DNA of 64,000 nt from Silvimonas iriomotensis (GCF_014645535.1 NZ_BMLX01000001.1:1233169-1297168); one strand, 5' to 3'; shown: positions 1 through 11,590, counted from the stretch's first letter. Notes: generated from the sequence alone by a model not told the origin. Made by a program: numbers and translations.

Positions 1-1
1 G

Positions 2-298
2 CTGGAAGAAACCTGCAGCAACGTCAAAGCCCTGCAGGCCATCTTGCAGGAGGCCAGCGGTACCGGCACCCACGCCGAAGCCGCGCCGGACTCTGCCCTG
101 GCCAGCGATCTGGAAACCCTGTCGCAACTGCTGGCGTCCGCCAATATGGAAGCCATGCGCGTGTTCGACCAGATCAAGGCCGGGCTGACTGCGGCCTATC
201 CTGATCATGGTGCAAAAATCAGCGACGCCATCAACCAGCTGGATTTCCAGCGCGCGCGGGCGCAGTGCGAGGAGCTGCTGGCGCAATTGCGCAACTGA
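2..298 (+). CDS. C-terminal fragment of a probable hybrid sensor kinase / response regulator
   Basis: Open from the left edge (frame 2) to a TGA at 296-298, so only about 98 C-terminal residues are seen. The fragment is Ala/Leu/Glu-rich and helical. The stretch 'LETLSQLLASANMEAM' followed by 'ISDAINQLDFQRA' resembles the helical tail at the end of many proteobacterial hybrid histidine kinases (leucine-rich start, a short 'x-D/N-xEA' turn, then 'I-xxLDF-xxA'). No catalytic residue is visible. A bidirectional terminator follows directly. The family call is an inference from this tail only. Confidence 0.45.
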   Translation: MEETCSNVKALQAILQEASGTGTHAEAAPDSALASDLETLSQLLASANMEAMRVFDQIKAGLTAAYPDHGAKISDAINQLDFQRARAQCEELLAQLRN

Positions 299-321
299 TC
301 ACGTCATCCACCCGACCATGA

Positions 322-348
322 AAAAAGCCCCGCATTGCGGGGCTTTTT
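322..348. terminator. Bidirectional rho-independent terminator between the sensor fragment and purA
   Basis: Perfect 12-bp inverted repeat (AAAAAGCCCCGC / GCGGGGCTTTTT) with a 3-nt loop. The A-run and T-run flank it, so it can end transcripts from both convergent genes. Confidence 0.9.
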
Positions 349-365
349 CGCGAACCGTCTGGCGA

Positions 366-1661
<1,296 letters not shown>

Positions 1662-1748
1662 TCAGAACCTCGATTTAACCAGATAGAACAACCGTTTACA
1701 TTCAGGCAGCCCGCTTTTTAGCAGACTGCCGTGCGAAAAGCCCGCGTA

Positions 1749-2894
1749 TCAGACAAGCGGAACAACCTGCCATTGCCCATCCTTGAGGACGAGGCGGCGG
1801 TTGACGGCAACTTCTTCGGGCTTGACGCCCAGATCAACAATCACGGTTTCACCGGCGTCACGCAGGCGGCGGACGGCGGCAATCAGCTCGGCATCGTCAC
1901 CTGCGGGGGCCAGAATGGCGGCGCCCTGCTCCGGGAACGGCAGACGGCTCAGTTCACGCATGTCCAGACTGAAGCCGGTTGCCGGGCGCGAGCGGCCAAA
2001 ACGCTCGCCCACGCTGTCATAACGGCCACCACGCGCCACCGCGTTGGCAAAGCCATCGGCATAGGCGGCGAACACCAGACCGGTGTGGTAGTCGCTGCTG
2101 CGCACTTCAGCCAGATCAAAGCGCACGGCGATACCCCGCGCCTTGAGCGCGGCGAACAGGGTTTCCAGCGCGGCCAGCGCAGCGGTCACGCCCGGCAGCG
2201 CCGGCAATGCGGCGCGGGCACGCGCCAGCACATCGTAGCCGCCATACAGCGTCGGCAGGGCTTGCAGGCCCGCGGCAAGTTCAACATCCAGCGTGGCCGA
2301 CAATTCGCGCAGGGTCGGCAGGTCTTTTTGCTGCAGCGCGAGGAAAGTCTGATCGCGCAGATCACCCTTCAAACCCGCTGCATCTGCCAGCGCGTGGAAC
2401 AAACCAATGTGCCCCACATCAAGGCGTGCTGTTTTCAGGCCGGCAAACGCCAGGCTTTCAAACATCAGTTCAATGACTTCCACGTCTGCGGCGACATCCG
2501 CGCAACCGTAGATTTCAGCGCCAATCTGGCGCGGCTCACGCGTGGACAGAATGCCATCCGGGCGCGTGCTGACGACGGAGCCGGAATAACACAGACGCGC
2601 GACGCCCTGACGGTTGAGGATATGAGCATCGATCCGGGCCACCTGCGGCGTGATGTCAGCCCGCAGGCCCATCTGCCGGCCGGTCATCTCGTCGACCAGC
2701 TTGAAGGTTTTCAGGTCCAGTGCCGGATCATCTTGCAAGAACAGGGATTCAACATATTCGACCAGCGGCGGCATGACCAGCTCGTAGCCGTAGCGGGAAA
2801 AAAGATCGAGCAAGCCACGGCGCATCGCCTCAATCTGGCGAGCCTCGCGGGGCAGCACATCGGAAATATATTCCGGCAGAATCCAGTTACGCAT
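1749..2894 (-). CDS. hisZ: ATP phosphoribosyltransferase regulatory subunit
   Basis: HisZ is a catalytically dead paralogue of histidyl-tRNA synthetase that activates the short form of HisG, the first enzyme of histidine synthesis. The 381-residue protein keeps the class II synthetase fold with motif-2-like 'LRADITPQVARIDA' but lacks the HisRS C-terminal anticodon domain. The start chosen is the ATG giving 'MRNWILPEYISDVLP', the usual HisZ N-terminus. An upstream TTG would add 21 unconserved residues. hisG is not in this window. True hisS is separate, at 10.3 kb. Confidence 0.95.
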   Translation of the reverse strand: MRNWILPEYISDVLPREARQIEAMRRGLLDLFSRYGYELVMPPLVEYVESLFLQDDPALDLKTFKLVDEMTGRQMGLRADITPQVARIDAHILNRQGVARLCYSGSVVSTRPDGILSTREPRQIGAEIYGCADVAADVEVIELMFESLAFAGLKTARLDVGHIGLFHALADAAGLKGDLRDQTFLALQQKDLPTLRELSATLDVELAAGLQALPTLYGGYDVLARARAALPALPGVTAALAALETLFAALKARGIAVRFDLAEVRSSDYHTGLVFAAYADGFANAVARGGRYDSVGERFGRSRPATGFSLDMRELSRLPFPEQGAAILAPAGDDAELIAAVRRLRDAGETVIVDLGVKPEEVAVNRRLVLKDGQWQVVPLV

Positions 2895-3023
2895 TTTCAA
2901 ACCAGGATAGTTACGGACTCTCAAAAATCCGCTTAACAGAAAATCCAGACAAATCAAGGCCCTGGCGCGCAGAACGCACCGGGGCCGTGATTTTCGTATC
3001 GCATTATCTCATGAATGCCGCTG

Positions 3024-3209
3024 TTAGCGGGCAAGAACCGCCACAAGGGCGGCGCCCAACAGCAGTGCAAGGCCAAACAAACGGATTTGCAAGTCATGCA
3101 TTTGCGCGATCCGGGCCATGGTTTTTCGCCATGCACCCGGAAACGCGAAAGGCATCAGACCCTCCAGAACCAGCACCATGACCAGTGCCTGCCAGAGGGT
3201 CGAACCCAC
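3024..3209 (-). CDS. DUF2065 small inner-membrane protein
   Basis: 61 residues with two hydrophobic segments (about residues 5-22 and 42-60), matching the DUF2065 family (YjeT of E. coli), whose function is unknown. It starts with GTG directly after the hflC stop codon with no gap, which suggests translational coupling. The position between hflC and the hisZ/purA pair is the family's usual neighbourhood. Confidence 0.85.
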   Translation of the reverse strand: MGSTLWQALVMVLVLEGLMPFAFPGAWRKTMARIAQMHDLQIRLFGLALLLGAALVAVLAR

Positions 3210-4100
3210 TTATTTGCCGGCCTTGCCGGCGGCACCTGCACCCGGATTCTTCATGTACTTGAAGAAGTCAGAGCTGGGGTCAACCACCATCATGTCAGAC
3301 TTTTTGCTGAAGCTTTGCTTGTAGGCTTCAAGGCTGCGGTAGAACGAGTAGAACTCAGGGTTCTTGCCGTAGGCATCAGAGTAAATGGCTGCCGCCCTGG
3401 CGTCGCCCTCACCCTTCAACGTTTGCGCCTTGCTGTAGGCATCGGCCAGCACCACTTCGCGCTGACGATCCGCATCGGCCTTGATCTGTTCAGCTTGTGC
3501 CGCACCTTCAGCACGCAACTGGTTGGCCACGGCCTTGCGCTCGGACTGCATGCGCTCGTAAACCGAATTGAGCGTGCTGTCTTCCAGCTCGACCCGCTTG
3601 ATCCGGACATCGACCACGCGCACGCCGATACGGGCGGCATCAGCATCTGCAACCTGCTGTACACGCGCCATCACGGCATCGCGCTGGCCAGAGATCACAT
3701 CCTGCACCGTGCGCTTGCCGAACTCGTCGCGCAGCATGTTGTTCACGGTATTGCGCAGACGATCACGCGCCTTGCTTTCATCAAGACCCACCGCGCGGTA
3801 GTAGCGCTCGACATCCACGATCTGCCACTTGATATAGCTGTCGACCTTGACGTTCATCTTCTCGATGGTCTGGATCCGGGCCGGTTCAGCTTCATCAATG
3901 CTCTGGATGCGGCGATCAAAGTAGCGCACGTCCTGCAGCAGCGGCACCTTGAAGAAAATGCCCGGTTCCTTGAGCACACGCTTGAACTCAGAGAACTGGA
4001 ACACCACCGCATACTGGCGCTGGTCTACCGTGAAGAGCGCCAGGCTCAGCACGAACAGCACCACAAGAATGACCGCGAGGGTCGGAATAATTCGATTCAT
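3210..4100 (-). CDS. hflC: HflC, subunit of the FtsH-regulating HflKC complex
   Basis: Inner-membrane SPFH/band-7 protein that forms a cage with HflK around the FtsH protease and modulates its activity. The 296 residues show an N-terminal membrane anchor (about residues 6-23), the SPFH domain starting at 'DQRQYAVVFQFSEFKRVL', and a long C-terminal Ala/Glu-rich helix around 'ADADRQREVVLADAYSKAQ'. The gene begins 12 nt after hflK, so the two are cotranscribed. Confidence 0.96.
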   Translation of the reverse strand: MNRIIPTLAVILVVLFVLSLALFTVDQRQYAVVFQFSEFKRVLKEPGIFFKVPLLQDVRYFDRRIQSIDEAEPARIQTIEKMNVKVDSYIKWQIVDVERYYRAVGLDESKARDRLRNTVNNMLRDEFGKRTVQDVISGQRDAVMARVQQVADADAARIGVRVVDVRIKRVELEDSTLNSVYERMQSERKAVANQLRAEGAAQAEQIKADADRQREVVLADAYSKAQTLKGEGDARAAAIYSDAYGKNPEFYSFYRSLEAYKQSFSKKSDMMVVDPSSDFFKYMKNPGAGAAGKAGK

Positions 4101-4112
4101 GACCTCTCCCCT

Positions 4113-5297
4113 TTATCGTCCGTCACGCCCGCTACGGTCTGATGCCGTAGTGGCCGGCGCTGCGGCCGGAGTAGCGTCTGCCGTGGTGTCAGGCGTTGCT
4201 GCCGGCCTGGTCACATCCGCAGACGGAGCGGGATTGGTCGACTGGATCAGTTTATCCAGCGGCAGGTACAACAGGCTGCCGTTGCTCTTCTGATCCACCA
4301 GAATCTTGGTGGTGTTCTGGAACATCTGCTGCATGGTGTCCAGATACATCCGCTCACGCGTCACTTGCGGCGCCTTGGCGTACTCGGTGGCCACCTGCTT
4401 GAAGCGCGAGGCATCACCTTCTGCTTGCGAAACCACACGCTGACGATAACCCTGCGCTTCTTCCAGCAAGCGCGCGGCCGTACCGCTGGCCTTGGGCACC
4501 ACGTCGTTGGCGTACGCCGTACCTTCGTTGATCAGGCGCGCCCGATCCTGCCGGGCCTTCACGGCATCGGCAAAGGCGGTCTGCACTTGTTCAGGCGGCT
4601 GCACGTCAGAGATGTTCACCCGGGCCACGGCAATACCGGTGCCATAGCGGTCCAGCAGGTTCTGGATCAGGTCACGCGTATCTTCAGCAATCTTGCCGCG
4701 GCCTTCGTTCAGGACGTAATCCACCTTGTTCTGGCCGACCACTTCGCGGATGGCCGTTTCAGCGGCCTGCTTGACCATGTCCTTGCCGTCGCGATCAACA
4801 AAGCGGTTGTCGAAAGCGAAATCCTGGGCCGACTTGAGCGTGTATTGCACTTCAAGTTGCACCTGCAGGATGTTCTGGTCACCGGTCAGCATGATGGATT
4901 CATCATTGCCATTGTCACCGCGGCCGCCGACTTCCAGGCTGCGGATTTCAGTGACATTGATCAGTTCGCGGGTCTCGATCGGCCACGGATAGTGCCACTT
5001 CAGACCGGACTTGTTGACCGTTTCGACATAGCGGCCAAAACGCAGGATCAGCGCGTTCTCGCGCTCATCAACCACGTAAAAGCCGGAGGCCAGCCATAGC
5101 ACGATGACAATGCCGATGATGGCAACCACCCCGGTGCTACCACCCGGAATGCCGCTGCGCCCGCCCGGCTGGGAAGGTGGCCGGTTGCCGCCCCCGAAAA
5201 AGCGGGCCAGCTTGTTGGTGAAGTTGCGGATGATTTCGTCCAGATCGGGCGGGCCGTCCTTGCGGCCACCACCCCACTGCGGATCGTTTTGACTCAT
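4113..5297 (-). CDS. hflK: HflK, partner of HflC in the FtsH-regulating complex
   Basis: 394-residue SPFH protein. A Gly/Pro-rich cytoplasmic head (residues 1-55) is followed by one membrane helix (about 58-76, 'VVAIIGIVIVLWLASGF') and then the periplasmic SPFH core beginning 'VDERENALILRFGRYVETV'. The C-terminus is Ala/Thr/Pro-rich and low in complexity. Order hfq-hflX-hflK-hflC is the classic arrangement. It starts 9 nt downstream of hflX. Confidence 0.96.
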   Translation of the reverse strand: MSQNDPQWGGGRKDGPPDLDEIIRNFTNKLARFFGGGNRPPSQPGGRSGIPGGSTGVVAIIGIVIVLWLASGFYVVDERENALILRFGRYVETVNKSGLKWHYPWPIETRELINVTEIRSLEVGGRGDNGNDESIMLTGDQNILQVQLEVQYTLKSAQDFAFDNRFVDRDGKDMVKQAAETAIREVVGQNKVDYVLNEGRGKIAEDTRDLIQNLLDRYGTGIAVARVNISDVQPPEQVQTAFADAVKARQDRARLINEGTAYANDVVPKASGTAARLLEEAQGYRQRVVSQAEGDASRFKQVATEYAKAPQVTRERMYLDTMQQMFQNTTKILVDQKSNGSLLYLPLDKLIQSTNPAPSADVTRPAATPDTTADATPAAAPATTASDRSGRDGR

Positions 5298-5306
5298 GGG
5301 ATCTTG

Positions 5307-6407
5307 TTATTCCTCGACGGGTTGACTCATTGCATCGACCAGCGCGCCCCGCAGCAAATCGAGCCCTTCCCCCTGCGCGGCGCTTACACGAACCGCACGG
5401 ATTTTATCATACTCGTCATGCTCGACCGCTGGCGCAAGCCCTTTCAGATCGATCTTGTTCCAGACCATCAACTGCTCAATGTGTTCCGCACCGACTTCAT
5501 TTAAAACTTTGTTGACTTCTTCGACCTGCATATCGCGCAGCGGGTGATTCACGTCAACCACGTGCAACAAGAGGTCCGCGTGCAGTGTTTCTTCCAGCGT
5601 GGCGCGAAACGCGGCAACCAGCGTATGCGGCAACTGGCGGATAAACCCGACGGTGTCAGAGATGACCACCGAGTGCTCCTGATCCAGAAACAACTTGCGC
5701 GACGTGGTGTCCAGCGTGGCGAACAACTGGTTGGCCGCATAAATATTGGCCTTGGTCAGCGCATTGAACAGCGTCGACTTGCCCGCATTGGTATAGCCCA
5801 CAATCGACACCGAGAACTCATTGCGTCGCTCACGCGCCCGGCGCTGGGTCTTGCGCTGCTTTTGCACCGTTTCCAGCTGCGACTTGAGCCGCTTGACGCG
5901 AATCCCCAGCAAACGCCGGTCGGTTTCCAGCTGCGTTTCACCCGGACCACGCAAACCCACCCCGCCCTTTTGCCGCTCAAGGTGAGTCCAGCCGCGCACA
6001 AGGCGCGTGGACATATGCGACAACTGGGCCAGTTCAACCTGCAACTTGCCTTCTGCCGTACGGGCGCGCTGGGCAAAGATATCCAGAATCAGCGTGGTGC
6101 GATCGACCACCCGACACTGCATGGCTTTTTCCAGGTTGCGCTCCTGCGCGGGCGAGAGCTGATGATTGAAAATCACCACCTCAGCCTGATTGGCGCGCAC
6201 CGCCTCGGCAATTTCTTCAACCTTGCCGGTACCGGCAAAGAAAGCGGGATCAGGCTTGCGGCGGCTGCCTTCCACCATGGCAACCGGCGTTACACCAGCC
6301 GATTCAACCAGCTGGACGAATTCTTCCTGACCATCACGATAGTCCGGTTCATTGAAATCAAGACAGACCAGAACCGCACGGTCCCCGCCCTTGTGGCGTT
6401 CAAACAT
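5307..6407 (-). CDS. hflX: Ribosome-associated GTPase HflX
   Basis: HflX binds the 50S subunit and splits or rescues stalled ribosomes, particularly in stress. The 366-residue protein has the HflX N-terminal domain, a coiled segment around residues 150-190, and a G domain with P-loop 'GYTNAGKS', 'DTVGFIRQLP' and 'NKID'. The start is the ATG of 'MFERHKGGDRAV', the conserved N-terminus. Upstream in-frame codons encode a Cys/Ser-rich run unlike the family. A terminator separates it from hfq, so it depends on read-through or its own promoter. Confidence 0.95.
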   Translation of the reverse strand: MFERHKGGDRAVLVCLDFNEPDYRDGQEEFVQLVESAGVTPVAMVEGSRRKPDPAFFAGTGKVEEIAEAVRANQAEVVIFNHQLSPAQERNLEKAMQCRVVDRTTLILDIFAQRARTAEGKLQVELAQLSHMSTRLVRGWTHLERQKGGVGLRGPGETQLETDRRLLGIRVKRLKSQLETVQKQRKTQRRARERRNEFSVSIVGYTNAGKSTLFNALTKANIYAANQLFATLDTTSRKLFLDQEHSVVISDTVGFIRQLPHTLVAAFRATLEETLHADLLLHVVDVNHPLRDMQVEEVNKVLNEVGAEHIEQLMVWNKIDLKGLAPAVEHDEYDKIRAVRVSAAQGEGLDLLRGALVDAMSQPVEE

Positions 6408-6503
6408 AAATTTTCTGGATAACTGGAACGAAGATGAGAAACAGACGCTGAAGACACTGCAACAGCGCGGCCGTACTTTGCAATATGGCAGCACCTGGCC
6501 AGA

Positions 6504-6538
6504 AAAAAACCCCGGGGCCCAAACCACCGGGGTTTTTT
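6504..6538 (-). terminator. Rho-independent terminator after hfq
   Basis: 12-bp perfect arms (AAAAAACCCCGG / CCGGGGTTTTTT) with an 11-nt loop, just downstream of the hfq stop and upstream of hflX. The T-run follows the stem on the minus strand. Partial read-through would still feed hflX-hflK-hflC. Confidence 0.88.
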
Positions 6539-6554
6539 CTGCCGGTCTGGCGCT

Positions 6555-6821
6555 TTACGCTTCCGGCGTCGCAGCGGCTACGGTAGCCGATTGCGGGTGC
6601 TCATGCGGGATGTTGACCGGGCGCGACGGGACAACGGTGGAAATGGCGTGCTTGTACACCATTTGCGTCACGTTGTTGCGCAGCAGCACAACATACTGAT
6701 CGAACGATTCGATCTGGCCTTGCAGCTTGATGCCATTCACCAGATAGATGTAAACCGGCACATGTTCTTTACGCAGGATGTTCAGAAACGGGTCTTGTAG
6801 CATTTGCCCCTTGGTACTCAT
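6555..6821 (-). CDS. hfq: RNA chaperone Hfq
   Basis: Hexameric Sm-like protein that pairs small RNAs with mRNAs. The 88 residues contain Sm1 ('[20 protein letters not shown]') and Sm2 ('[17 protein letters not shown]') motifs, including the YKHA uridine-binding signature. A short variable tail follows. A GGAG Shine-Dalgarno precedes the ATG. The gene has its own promoter at 6903-6931 and a terminator behind it. In many bacteria miaA lies upstream of hfq; here it is der. Confidence 0.97.
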   Translation of the reverse strand: MSTKGQMLQDPFLNILRKEHVPVYIYLVNGIKLQGQIESFDQYVVLLRNNVTQMVYKHAISTVVPSRPVNIPHEHPQSATVAAATPEA

Positions 6822-6902
6822 GTTTTAATTCTCCGATGCGTTATTGTTGGTGGTGAATCGCAAATCTTCTAATTTGCTTTGCTTTTTACAACCTGTCTTA
6901 CG

Positions 6903-6931
6903 CTTATAGTACAAAAGCCGTTAGCTGCCAA
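6903..6931 (-). promoter_or_regulatory. Sigma-70 type promoter of hfq
   Basis: On the minus strand a TTGGCA -35 box is followed after 17 nt by TATAAG as -10, about 80 nt upstream of the hfq start in the der-hfq gap. Spacing and box quality are good; activity is inferred. Confidence 0.6.
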
Positions 6932-6965
6932 TAGGCAAGTTACCATTGCGTAACTACAAAATGAG

Positions 6966-8402
6966 CTACGGCCGGACCGGTCGTTTGGCCTTGTGAGCCG
7001 CCAGCTTCTTGCGACTCTCTTCCTTCTTGGCTGCCACCACCTTGCGGCGGCGCTCCATCAAACTTTGTTTTTTGGGCTCTTCCAGTTTTTCCTGGAACGG
7101 GTTGTCACCCTTCTTGAACTGCACGCGCAAGGGTGTACCTTGCAGCTTGAACATGGTCATGAAGCTGCGTTCAAGGTAACGCCAGTACACCGCGGGGATT
7201 TGCTCCAGCGCGTTGCCGTGCACAATCACCACCGGCGGATTGGTGCCGCCCTGGTGGGCGTAACGCAGTTTCGGACGAATCTTGCCGGACAGCGGCGGTT
7301 GCTGACGCTCCACCATCAGTTGCAGCGCACGGGTCAGTTTCGGAGTGGCGATCTTGATCATCGCGGCGTGATACGCCTGGTCGATGGATTTGAACAGATC
7401 GCCCACGCCCTGCCCGCGCAAGGCAGAGATGTAGTGGAACTTGGCGAAATCAAGGAACGTGAGCTTGCGGTCAATCTCGCGCTTGATGCGATCACGCTGC
7501 TCTTCGTCAGCGGCTTCCCATTTATTGATGGCCACGACCAGCGCACGGCCGCTTTCCAGCACAAAGCTGGCCAGACGGGCATCCTGGTCAGAGACTTCCT
7601 GCGTGGCATCAAGCACCAGCACCGCAACGTTGGCGTCGGTGACGGCCTGCATGGTCTTGATGACAGAGAACTTCTCGATCACATCATCAATCTTGCCGCG
7701 GCGGCGCATGCCGGCGGTATCGATAATGGTGTAGTGACGATCGTTGCGTTCAAAATCGATATAAACCGAATCACGCGTGGTACCCGGCTGATCGAACGCA
7801 ATGACGCGCTCTTCACCCAGCACGGCGTTCACCAGCGTGGATTTACCCACGTTGGGGCGGCCAATCACGGCAAATTTGGGGTGATCGGCTTCGGCGGATT
7901 CTTCATCAACCGGGAAGCGCTCCAGCACTTCGTTGATGAGGTCACGCACGCCTTCGCCATGCGAGGCGGAAATAGCGGCGGGCTCATCCAGACCCAGTTC
8001 GAAAAAGTCGGCCGTCACCACGCCGCGGCTCATGCCTTCGGCCTTGTTGACGGCAACCCACACCGGGCGCTGGCTTTCACGCAGACGCTGGGCAATGATC
8101 TTGTCTTGCGGGGTAATGCCGGTACGGCCATCCACAATGAAAATCACCGCATCGGCCTCATCCACGGCCTGCAAGGTCTGGCGGGCCATTTCATGCAGGA
8201 TGCCTTCATCGACGACTGGCTCGAAACCGCCGGTATCGACGACAAAGTAAGGACGATCGCCCACCTTGCCGTGACCGTAGTGGCGATCACGGGTCAAGCC
8301 GGGCATATCGGCGACCAGCGCATCACGCGTTTTGGTCAACCGGTTAAACAGAGTGGATTTGCCCACATTGGGGCGCCCTACCAGGGCAATCGTTGGCTTC
8401 AT
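6966..8402 (-). CDS. der: Ribosome assembly GTPase Der (EngA)
   Basis: Essential double-GTPase needed for 50S subunit maturation. The 478 residues carry two tandem G domains, each with P-loop 'GRPNVGKST' (near residues 8 and 180), DTGG/DTAG switch II motifs and NK(x)E guanine-specificity motifs, then a KH-like domain and a Lys/Arg-rich tail ('[19 protein letters not shown]'). It starts 5 nt after the bamB stop and belongs to the same run. Confidence 0.97.
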   Translation of the reverse strand: MKPTIALVGRPNVGKSTLFNRLTKTRDALVADMPGLTRDRHYGHGKVGDRPYFVVDTGGFEPVVDEGILHEMARQTLQAVDEADAVIFIVDGRTGITPQDKIIAQRLRESQRPVWVAVNKAEGMSRGVVTADFFELGLDEPAAISASHGEGVRDLINEVLERFPVDEESAEADHPKFAVIGRPNVGKSTLVNAVLGEERVIAFDQPGTTRDSVYIDFERNDRHYTIIDTAGMRRRGKIDDVIEKFSVIKTMQAVTDANVAVLVLDATQEVSDQDARLASFVLESGRALVVAINKWEAADEEQRDRIKREIDRKLTFLDFAKFHYISALRGQGVGDLFKSIDQAYHAAMIKIATPKLTRALQLMVERQQPPLSGKIRPKLRYAHQGGTNPPVVIVHGNALEQIPAVYWRYLERSFMTMFKLQGTPLRVQFKKGDNPFQEKLEEPKKQSLMERRRKVVAAKKEESRKKLAAHKAKRPVRP

Positions 8403-8407
8403 GCGTT

Positions 8408-9550
8408 TTACTTTATACCAACCGAATACACATCGCCCTTTTGGGACTGCAAAATCAGATGGTCAGAGAAGGTTTGCGGTGCCGCAGCGATGCGGCTACC
8501 GTCGGTTGCGAGTTGTGCGACGAAACTGCCGTCGTCTTCATTCAGCAGATGGACGTAGCCTTCAAAATCAGCAACAGCCACATAACCACCCACCACGGCC
8601 GGCGCACTGACGATGCGCGCAGCCAGTTTGTCCTGGTCCCATACGCTACGACCGGTTTCCCGCTCGTAAGCACGCACGTGACCCTGATCGTCGGTCAGGA
8701 ATACCTTGTTGCCGTCAAACGCCACACCCGAATAGCTGGATGCTTCACGCGACCAGACGGTCGAACCGTTGCGCGGATCAAAGCAGGCTACGCGGCCTTG
8801 ATAGCTGGCAGTGCAGACGGAGCCGCCGGTCAGTACCGGCGCGGAGACAATATCAGCCACACGCTCGACTTCGGTTGCGCCCTTGGGTTGCGATACCACG
8901 GTATCCCACAGCACGCGGCCATCTTCTGCCGACAGTGCGGCCAGATGACCGGCCGGCAGACCGGCGTAGACCACGCCGTTCGCCACGGTGAACGGTGCGT
9001 AGTTACGCAGCGTCAGCGACGGCAGCTGGCGCGAGTATTGCCACTTCACCGAACCATCGCTGATTGCCAGCGCAGAAATCTTGCCGTCACCGGTACGGAC
9101 CAGCACTACATCATCGGCCACGGCCGGCGGTGCGACGATCTCACTGGTGGTCTGGCTGTTCCACAGCGGTTTGCCATTGGCATCAAAAGCGTAAACCACA
9201 CCCTTGAGCGTACCGACGGCCACGATGCCATTACCGGCACCAACACCACCGGCCACGGGTTTTTCAAGGCGCACGCGCCATTGCACGCCGCCGCCTGCCA
9301 GTTTGTATGCAGTCAGGTTGTCCGGTGCGCCGGCAACAACAACAAGATCACCCAGGCTGGCCGGCAGGAAACGCAGGAATTCGGCCTTGCTGCCCGCCGA
9401 AGCACGCCACTCCACCGCCGCATTGACGGTGTTCTTGACTTTGGGCAGCGGCGACGGTGTCGGCGCATTGCTGGGTGCGGCACAAGCTGCCAGCACCGCA
9501 GCCACAGCGGAGAGGCACAAACCACGAACAAACTGACGTTGCAAAGACAT
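8408..9550 (-). CDS. bamB: Outer-membrane assembly lipoprotein BamB
   Basis: BamB is an eight-bladed beta-propeller lipoprotein that helps BamA fold outer-membrane proteins. The 380-residue sequence has a lipoprotein signal with lipobox LAAC (Cys23), then repeated PQQ-like blades with '[12 protein letters not shown]', 'VLWDTVVSQ' and '[18 protein letters not shown]'. It lies between yfgM and der, its standard position, with a 1-nt gap after yfgM. Confidence 0.96.
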   Translation of the reverse strand: MSLQRQFVRGLCLSAVAAVLAACAAPSNAPTPSPLPKVKNTVNAAVEWRASAGSKAEFLRFLPASLGDLVVVAGAPDNLTAYKLAGGGVQWRVRLEKPVAGGVGAGNGIVAVGTLKGVVYAFDANGKPLWNSQTTSEIVAPPAVADDVVLVRTGDGKISALAISDGSVKWQYSRQLPSLTLRNYAPFTVANGVVYAGLPAGHLAALSAEDGRVLWDTVVSQPKGATEVERVADIVSAPVLTGGSVCTASYQGRVACFDPRNGSTVWSREASSYSGVAFDGNKVFLTDDQGHVRAYERETGRSVWDQDKLAARIVSAPAVVGGYVAVADFEGYVHLLNEDDGSFVAQLATDGSRIAAAPQTFSDHLILQSQKGDVYSVGIK

Positions 9551-9551
9551 A

Positions 9552-10187
9552 TCAGGAATTTCCGAGAGCAGCGAGTTTTACTTCAACCAGAACCGCATTG
9601 GGTGTGTTCTTTTCTTGCTTGAGTTTGGCCAGCACATCCTTGTAGGCATCCCGGGCGCCGGCGGCATCACCCTTGGCGGCCAGCACATCGCCGCGCATTT
9701 CTGCAAACAGCGTGGTGTAAGAGGCGCTCTCGCGGGCACCCAGTGCTTTCAGTGCGGCGTCGTATTGTTTCTGGTCGAGTTCCACCGCTGCCAGGCTCAG
9801 ACGGGCTGCGTCGCGCATGGCGGCTTCAGACGAATGGGCAACCACCCATTCAAGCTGGGTTTGCGCGCCTTTGCTATCGTTGGCAGTTGCAGCGCCCTTG
9901 GCAGACAACAAGGCTGCACGGGTGGTGTACGGGCTGTCCGGGTAGTCTTTCTTGAGCTGGTCAGCCTGGGTCACGGCCTTGGCGGGATCAGCCGCGTAGG
10001 CAGACTGGAATACGGCGTACTGGTCAGCAGCGGCTTGCGCCTGCTTGCCGGCCCATGCGTTCCAGCCAGTCCAGCCCAGATAGCCAACAAGACCAATCAC
10101 AACCAGGCCGGCGATGTATTTACCCCAGCTCTCCCAGGCAGCCTTCAGTTCGGCAATCTGTTCCTGTTCTTGCAAATCAAAAGCCAT
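9552..10187 (-). CDS. yfgM: YfgM-like tetratricopeptide membrane protein (ancillary SecYEG translocon subunit family)
   Basis: 211 residues: a short cytoplasmic N-terminus, one membrane helix (about 24-44, 'IAGLVVIGLVGYLGWTGW') and a periplasmic TPR-like helical domain. E. coli YfgM associates with SecYEG and PpiD and links translocation to periplasmic chaperones. Placement between hisS and bamB matches E. coli. The N-terminal 'DLQEQEQIAELKAAWESWGK' segment is typical of the family. Confidence 0.92.
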   Translation of the reverse strand: MAFDLQEQEQIAELKAAWESWGKYIAGLVVIGLVGYLGWTGWNAWAGKQAQAAADQYAVFQSAYAADPAKAVTQADQLKKDYPDSPYTTRAALLSAKGAATANDSKGAQTQLEWVVAHSSEAAMRDAARLSLAAVELDQKQYDAALKALGARESASYTTLFAEMRGDVLAAKGDAAGARDAYKDVLAKLKQEKNTPNAVLVEVKLAALGNS

Positions 10188-10231
10188 GCTGATTTCCCGT
10201 TGCAGCCCCTTGCTGCTTGTTATGTGGATAA

Positions 10232-10258
10232 ATGCAGCCCCGCCTGGCGAGGCTGCAT
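10232..10258 (-). other. Stem-loop between hisS and yfgM
   Basis: 8-bp perfect arms (ATGCAGCC / GGCTGCAT) with an 11-nt loop. No long T-run follows on the minus strand, so it may be a weak attenuator or an mRNA-stabilising 3' structure for hisS rather than a full terminator. Confidence 0.5.
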
Positions 10259-10276
10259 ATGAGATCAGGTTTCGGA

Positions 10277-11563
10277 TTATGCCCGAATTTGCGCGGCAAG
10301 GTCTGCCAAAGGCAATGTGACTTGTTCGCCAGCACCGTCGCCTTTGAGCGTTTTGAGGTTGGCGGTACCGTTGGCGACTTCCTCATCACCCAGCACCACT
10401 GCAAAACGGGCGCCAGAGGCATCTGCCTTCTTGAATTGCGATTTGAAACTGCCACCGCCGCAATGCAGGACTACCGCCAGACCTTCACCGCGCAAGGTGT
10501 TGGCAAGCTTGAACGCGGTCGTGCCGGTGGTTTCACCCGTATGCACCAGATAGACATCCGGGTCTTGCGCCGGCGGCACGATCCCTTGTGCTTCCAGCAA
10601 CAACAGCAGACGCTCAATGCCCAGACCAAAGCCCACGCCCGGGCAGGGTTTGCCGCCCAGTTGCTCAACCAGACCGTCATAGCGACCACCACCGCCAACG
10701 GTCGCTTGCGTACCCAGTTCAGTGGTCGTCCACTCAAACACGGTCAGATTGTAATAATCCAGGCCACGCACCAGACGCGGGTTGATCACGTAGGCCACGC
10801 CGGTGGCATCCAGCAACGACTTCAAGGTCTCGAAGTGGGCACGGGATTTTTCGCCAAGGAAATCAAGCAAACGCGGCGCGTTGTTGGCCATCTCCTGCAG
10901 CGCCGGGTTCTTGGTGTCCAGCACGCGCAGCGGGTTGGTATACAAGCGGCGCTGACCATCTTCATCCAGCTGCGCCTTGAAGCCTTCCAGATACTTGATC
11001 AGCTCGGCGCGGTGCGCAGCACGCTCGCTGGCTTCACCCAGGGTATTGAGTTCCAGCGTCAGGCCAGTCAGACCAAGGCGCTTGAACAGGTCGGCCAGCA
11101 TCACAATCTGCTCGGCATCGACATCCGGCCCTTCAAAACCGAAGGCTTCCGCCCCGATCTGATGGAACTGGCGATAGCGCCCCTTTTGCGGGCGCTCGTG
11201 ACGATACATCTGGCCGATGTACCACAAACGCTGGGTCTGGTTATACAGCAGACCATGCTCGATACACGCGCGCACGGTGCCCGCGGTCCCTTCCGGGCGC
11301 AGGGTCAGGCGCTCGCCATTGAGCTTGTCCTCAAACGAGTACATTTCTTTTTCAACGATATCCGTGTGCTCACCGACGCCACGCACAAACAGGTCGGTCG
11401 ATTCCACGATCGGGGTACGAATCTGCTTGTAGCCATAGGCGTTCAGCCATTCGCGTGCGACGGCCTCCAGGTACAGCCAGGCAGGTGTGGCAATCGGCGC
11501 GCCCTTGGTCACGGTGGGCAGCGCATCGTTCATGCCGCGAACGCCCTCGATGTTTTTACTCAT
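10277..11563 (-). CDS. hisS: Histidyl-tRNA synthetase
   Basis: Class II aminoacyl-tRNA synthetase that charges tRNA-His. The 428 residues include motif 2 ('[16 protein letters not shown]'), the HisA motif 'LVRGLDYY', motif 3 '[12 protein letters not shown]' and a C-terminal anticodon-binding domain. The start is the ATG of '[16 protein letters not shown]'. The frame stays open 59 codons further upstream into ispG, but that part is not conserved. Confidence 0.97.
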   Translation of the reverse strand: MSKNIEGVRGMNDALPTVTKGAPIATPAWLYLEAVAREWLNAYGYKQIRTPIVESTDLFVRGVGEHTDIVEKEMYSFEDKLNGERLTLRPEGTAGTVRACIEHGLLYNQTQRLWYIGQMYRHERPQKGRYRQFHQIGAEAFGFEGPDVDAEQIVMLADLFKRLGLTGLTLELNTLGEASERAAHRAELIKYLEGFKAQLDEDGQRRLYTNPLRVLDTKNPALQEMANNAPRLLDFLGEKSRAHFETLKSLLDATGVAYVINPRLVRGLDYYNLTVFEWTTTELGTQATVGGGGRYDGLVEQLGGKPCPGVGFGLGIERLLLLLEAQGIVPPAQDPDVYLVHTGETTGTTAFKLANTLRGEGLAVVLHCGGGSFKSQFKKADASGARFAVVLGDEEVANGTANLKTLKGDGAGEQVTLPLADLAAQIRA

Positions 11564-11590
11564 TTGATCAATCCGGTACGGGTAAAGACA

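Noticed and set aside
1749-2894. Second histidyl-tRNA synthetase
   Set aside because: Start 'MRNWILPEYI', length 381 and lack of the anticodon domain identify HisZ; true hisS is at 10.3 kb.
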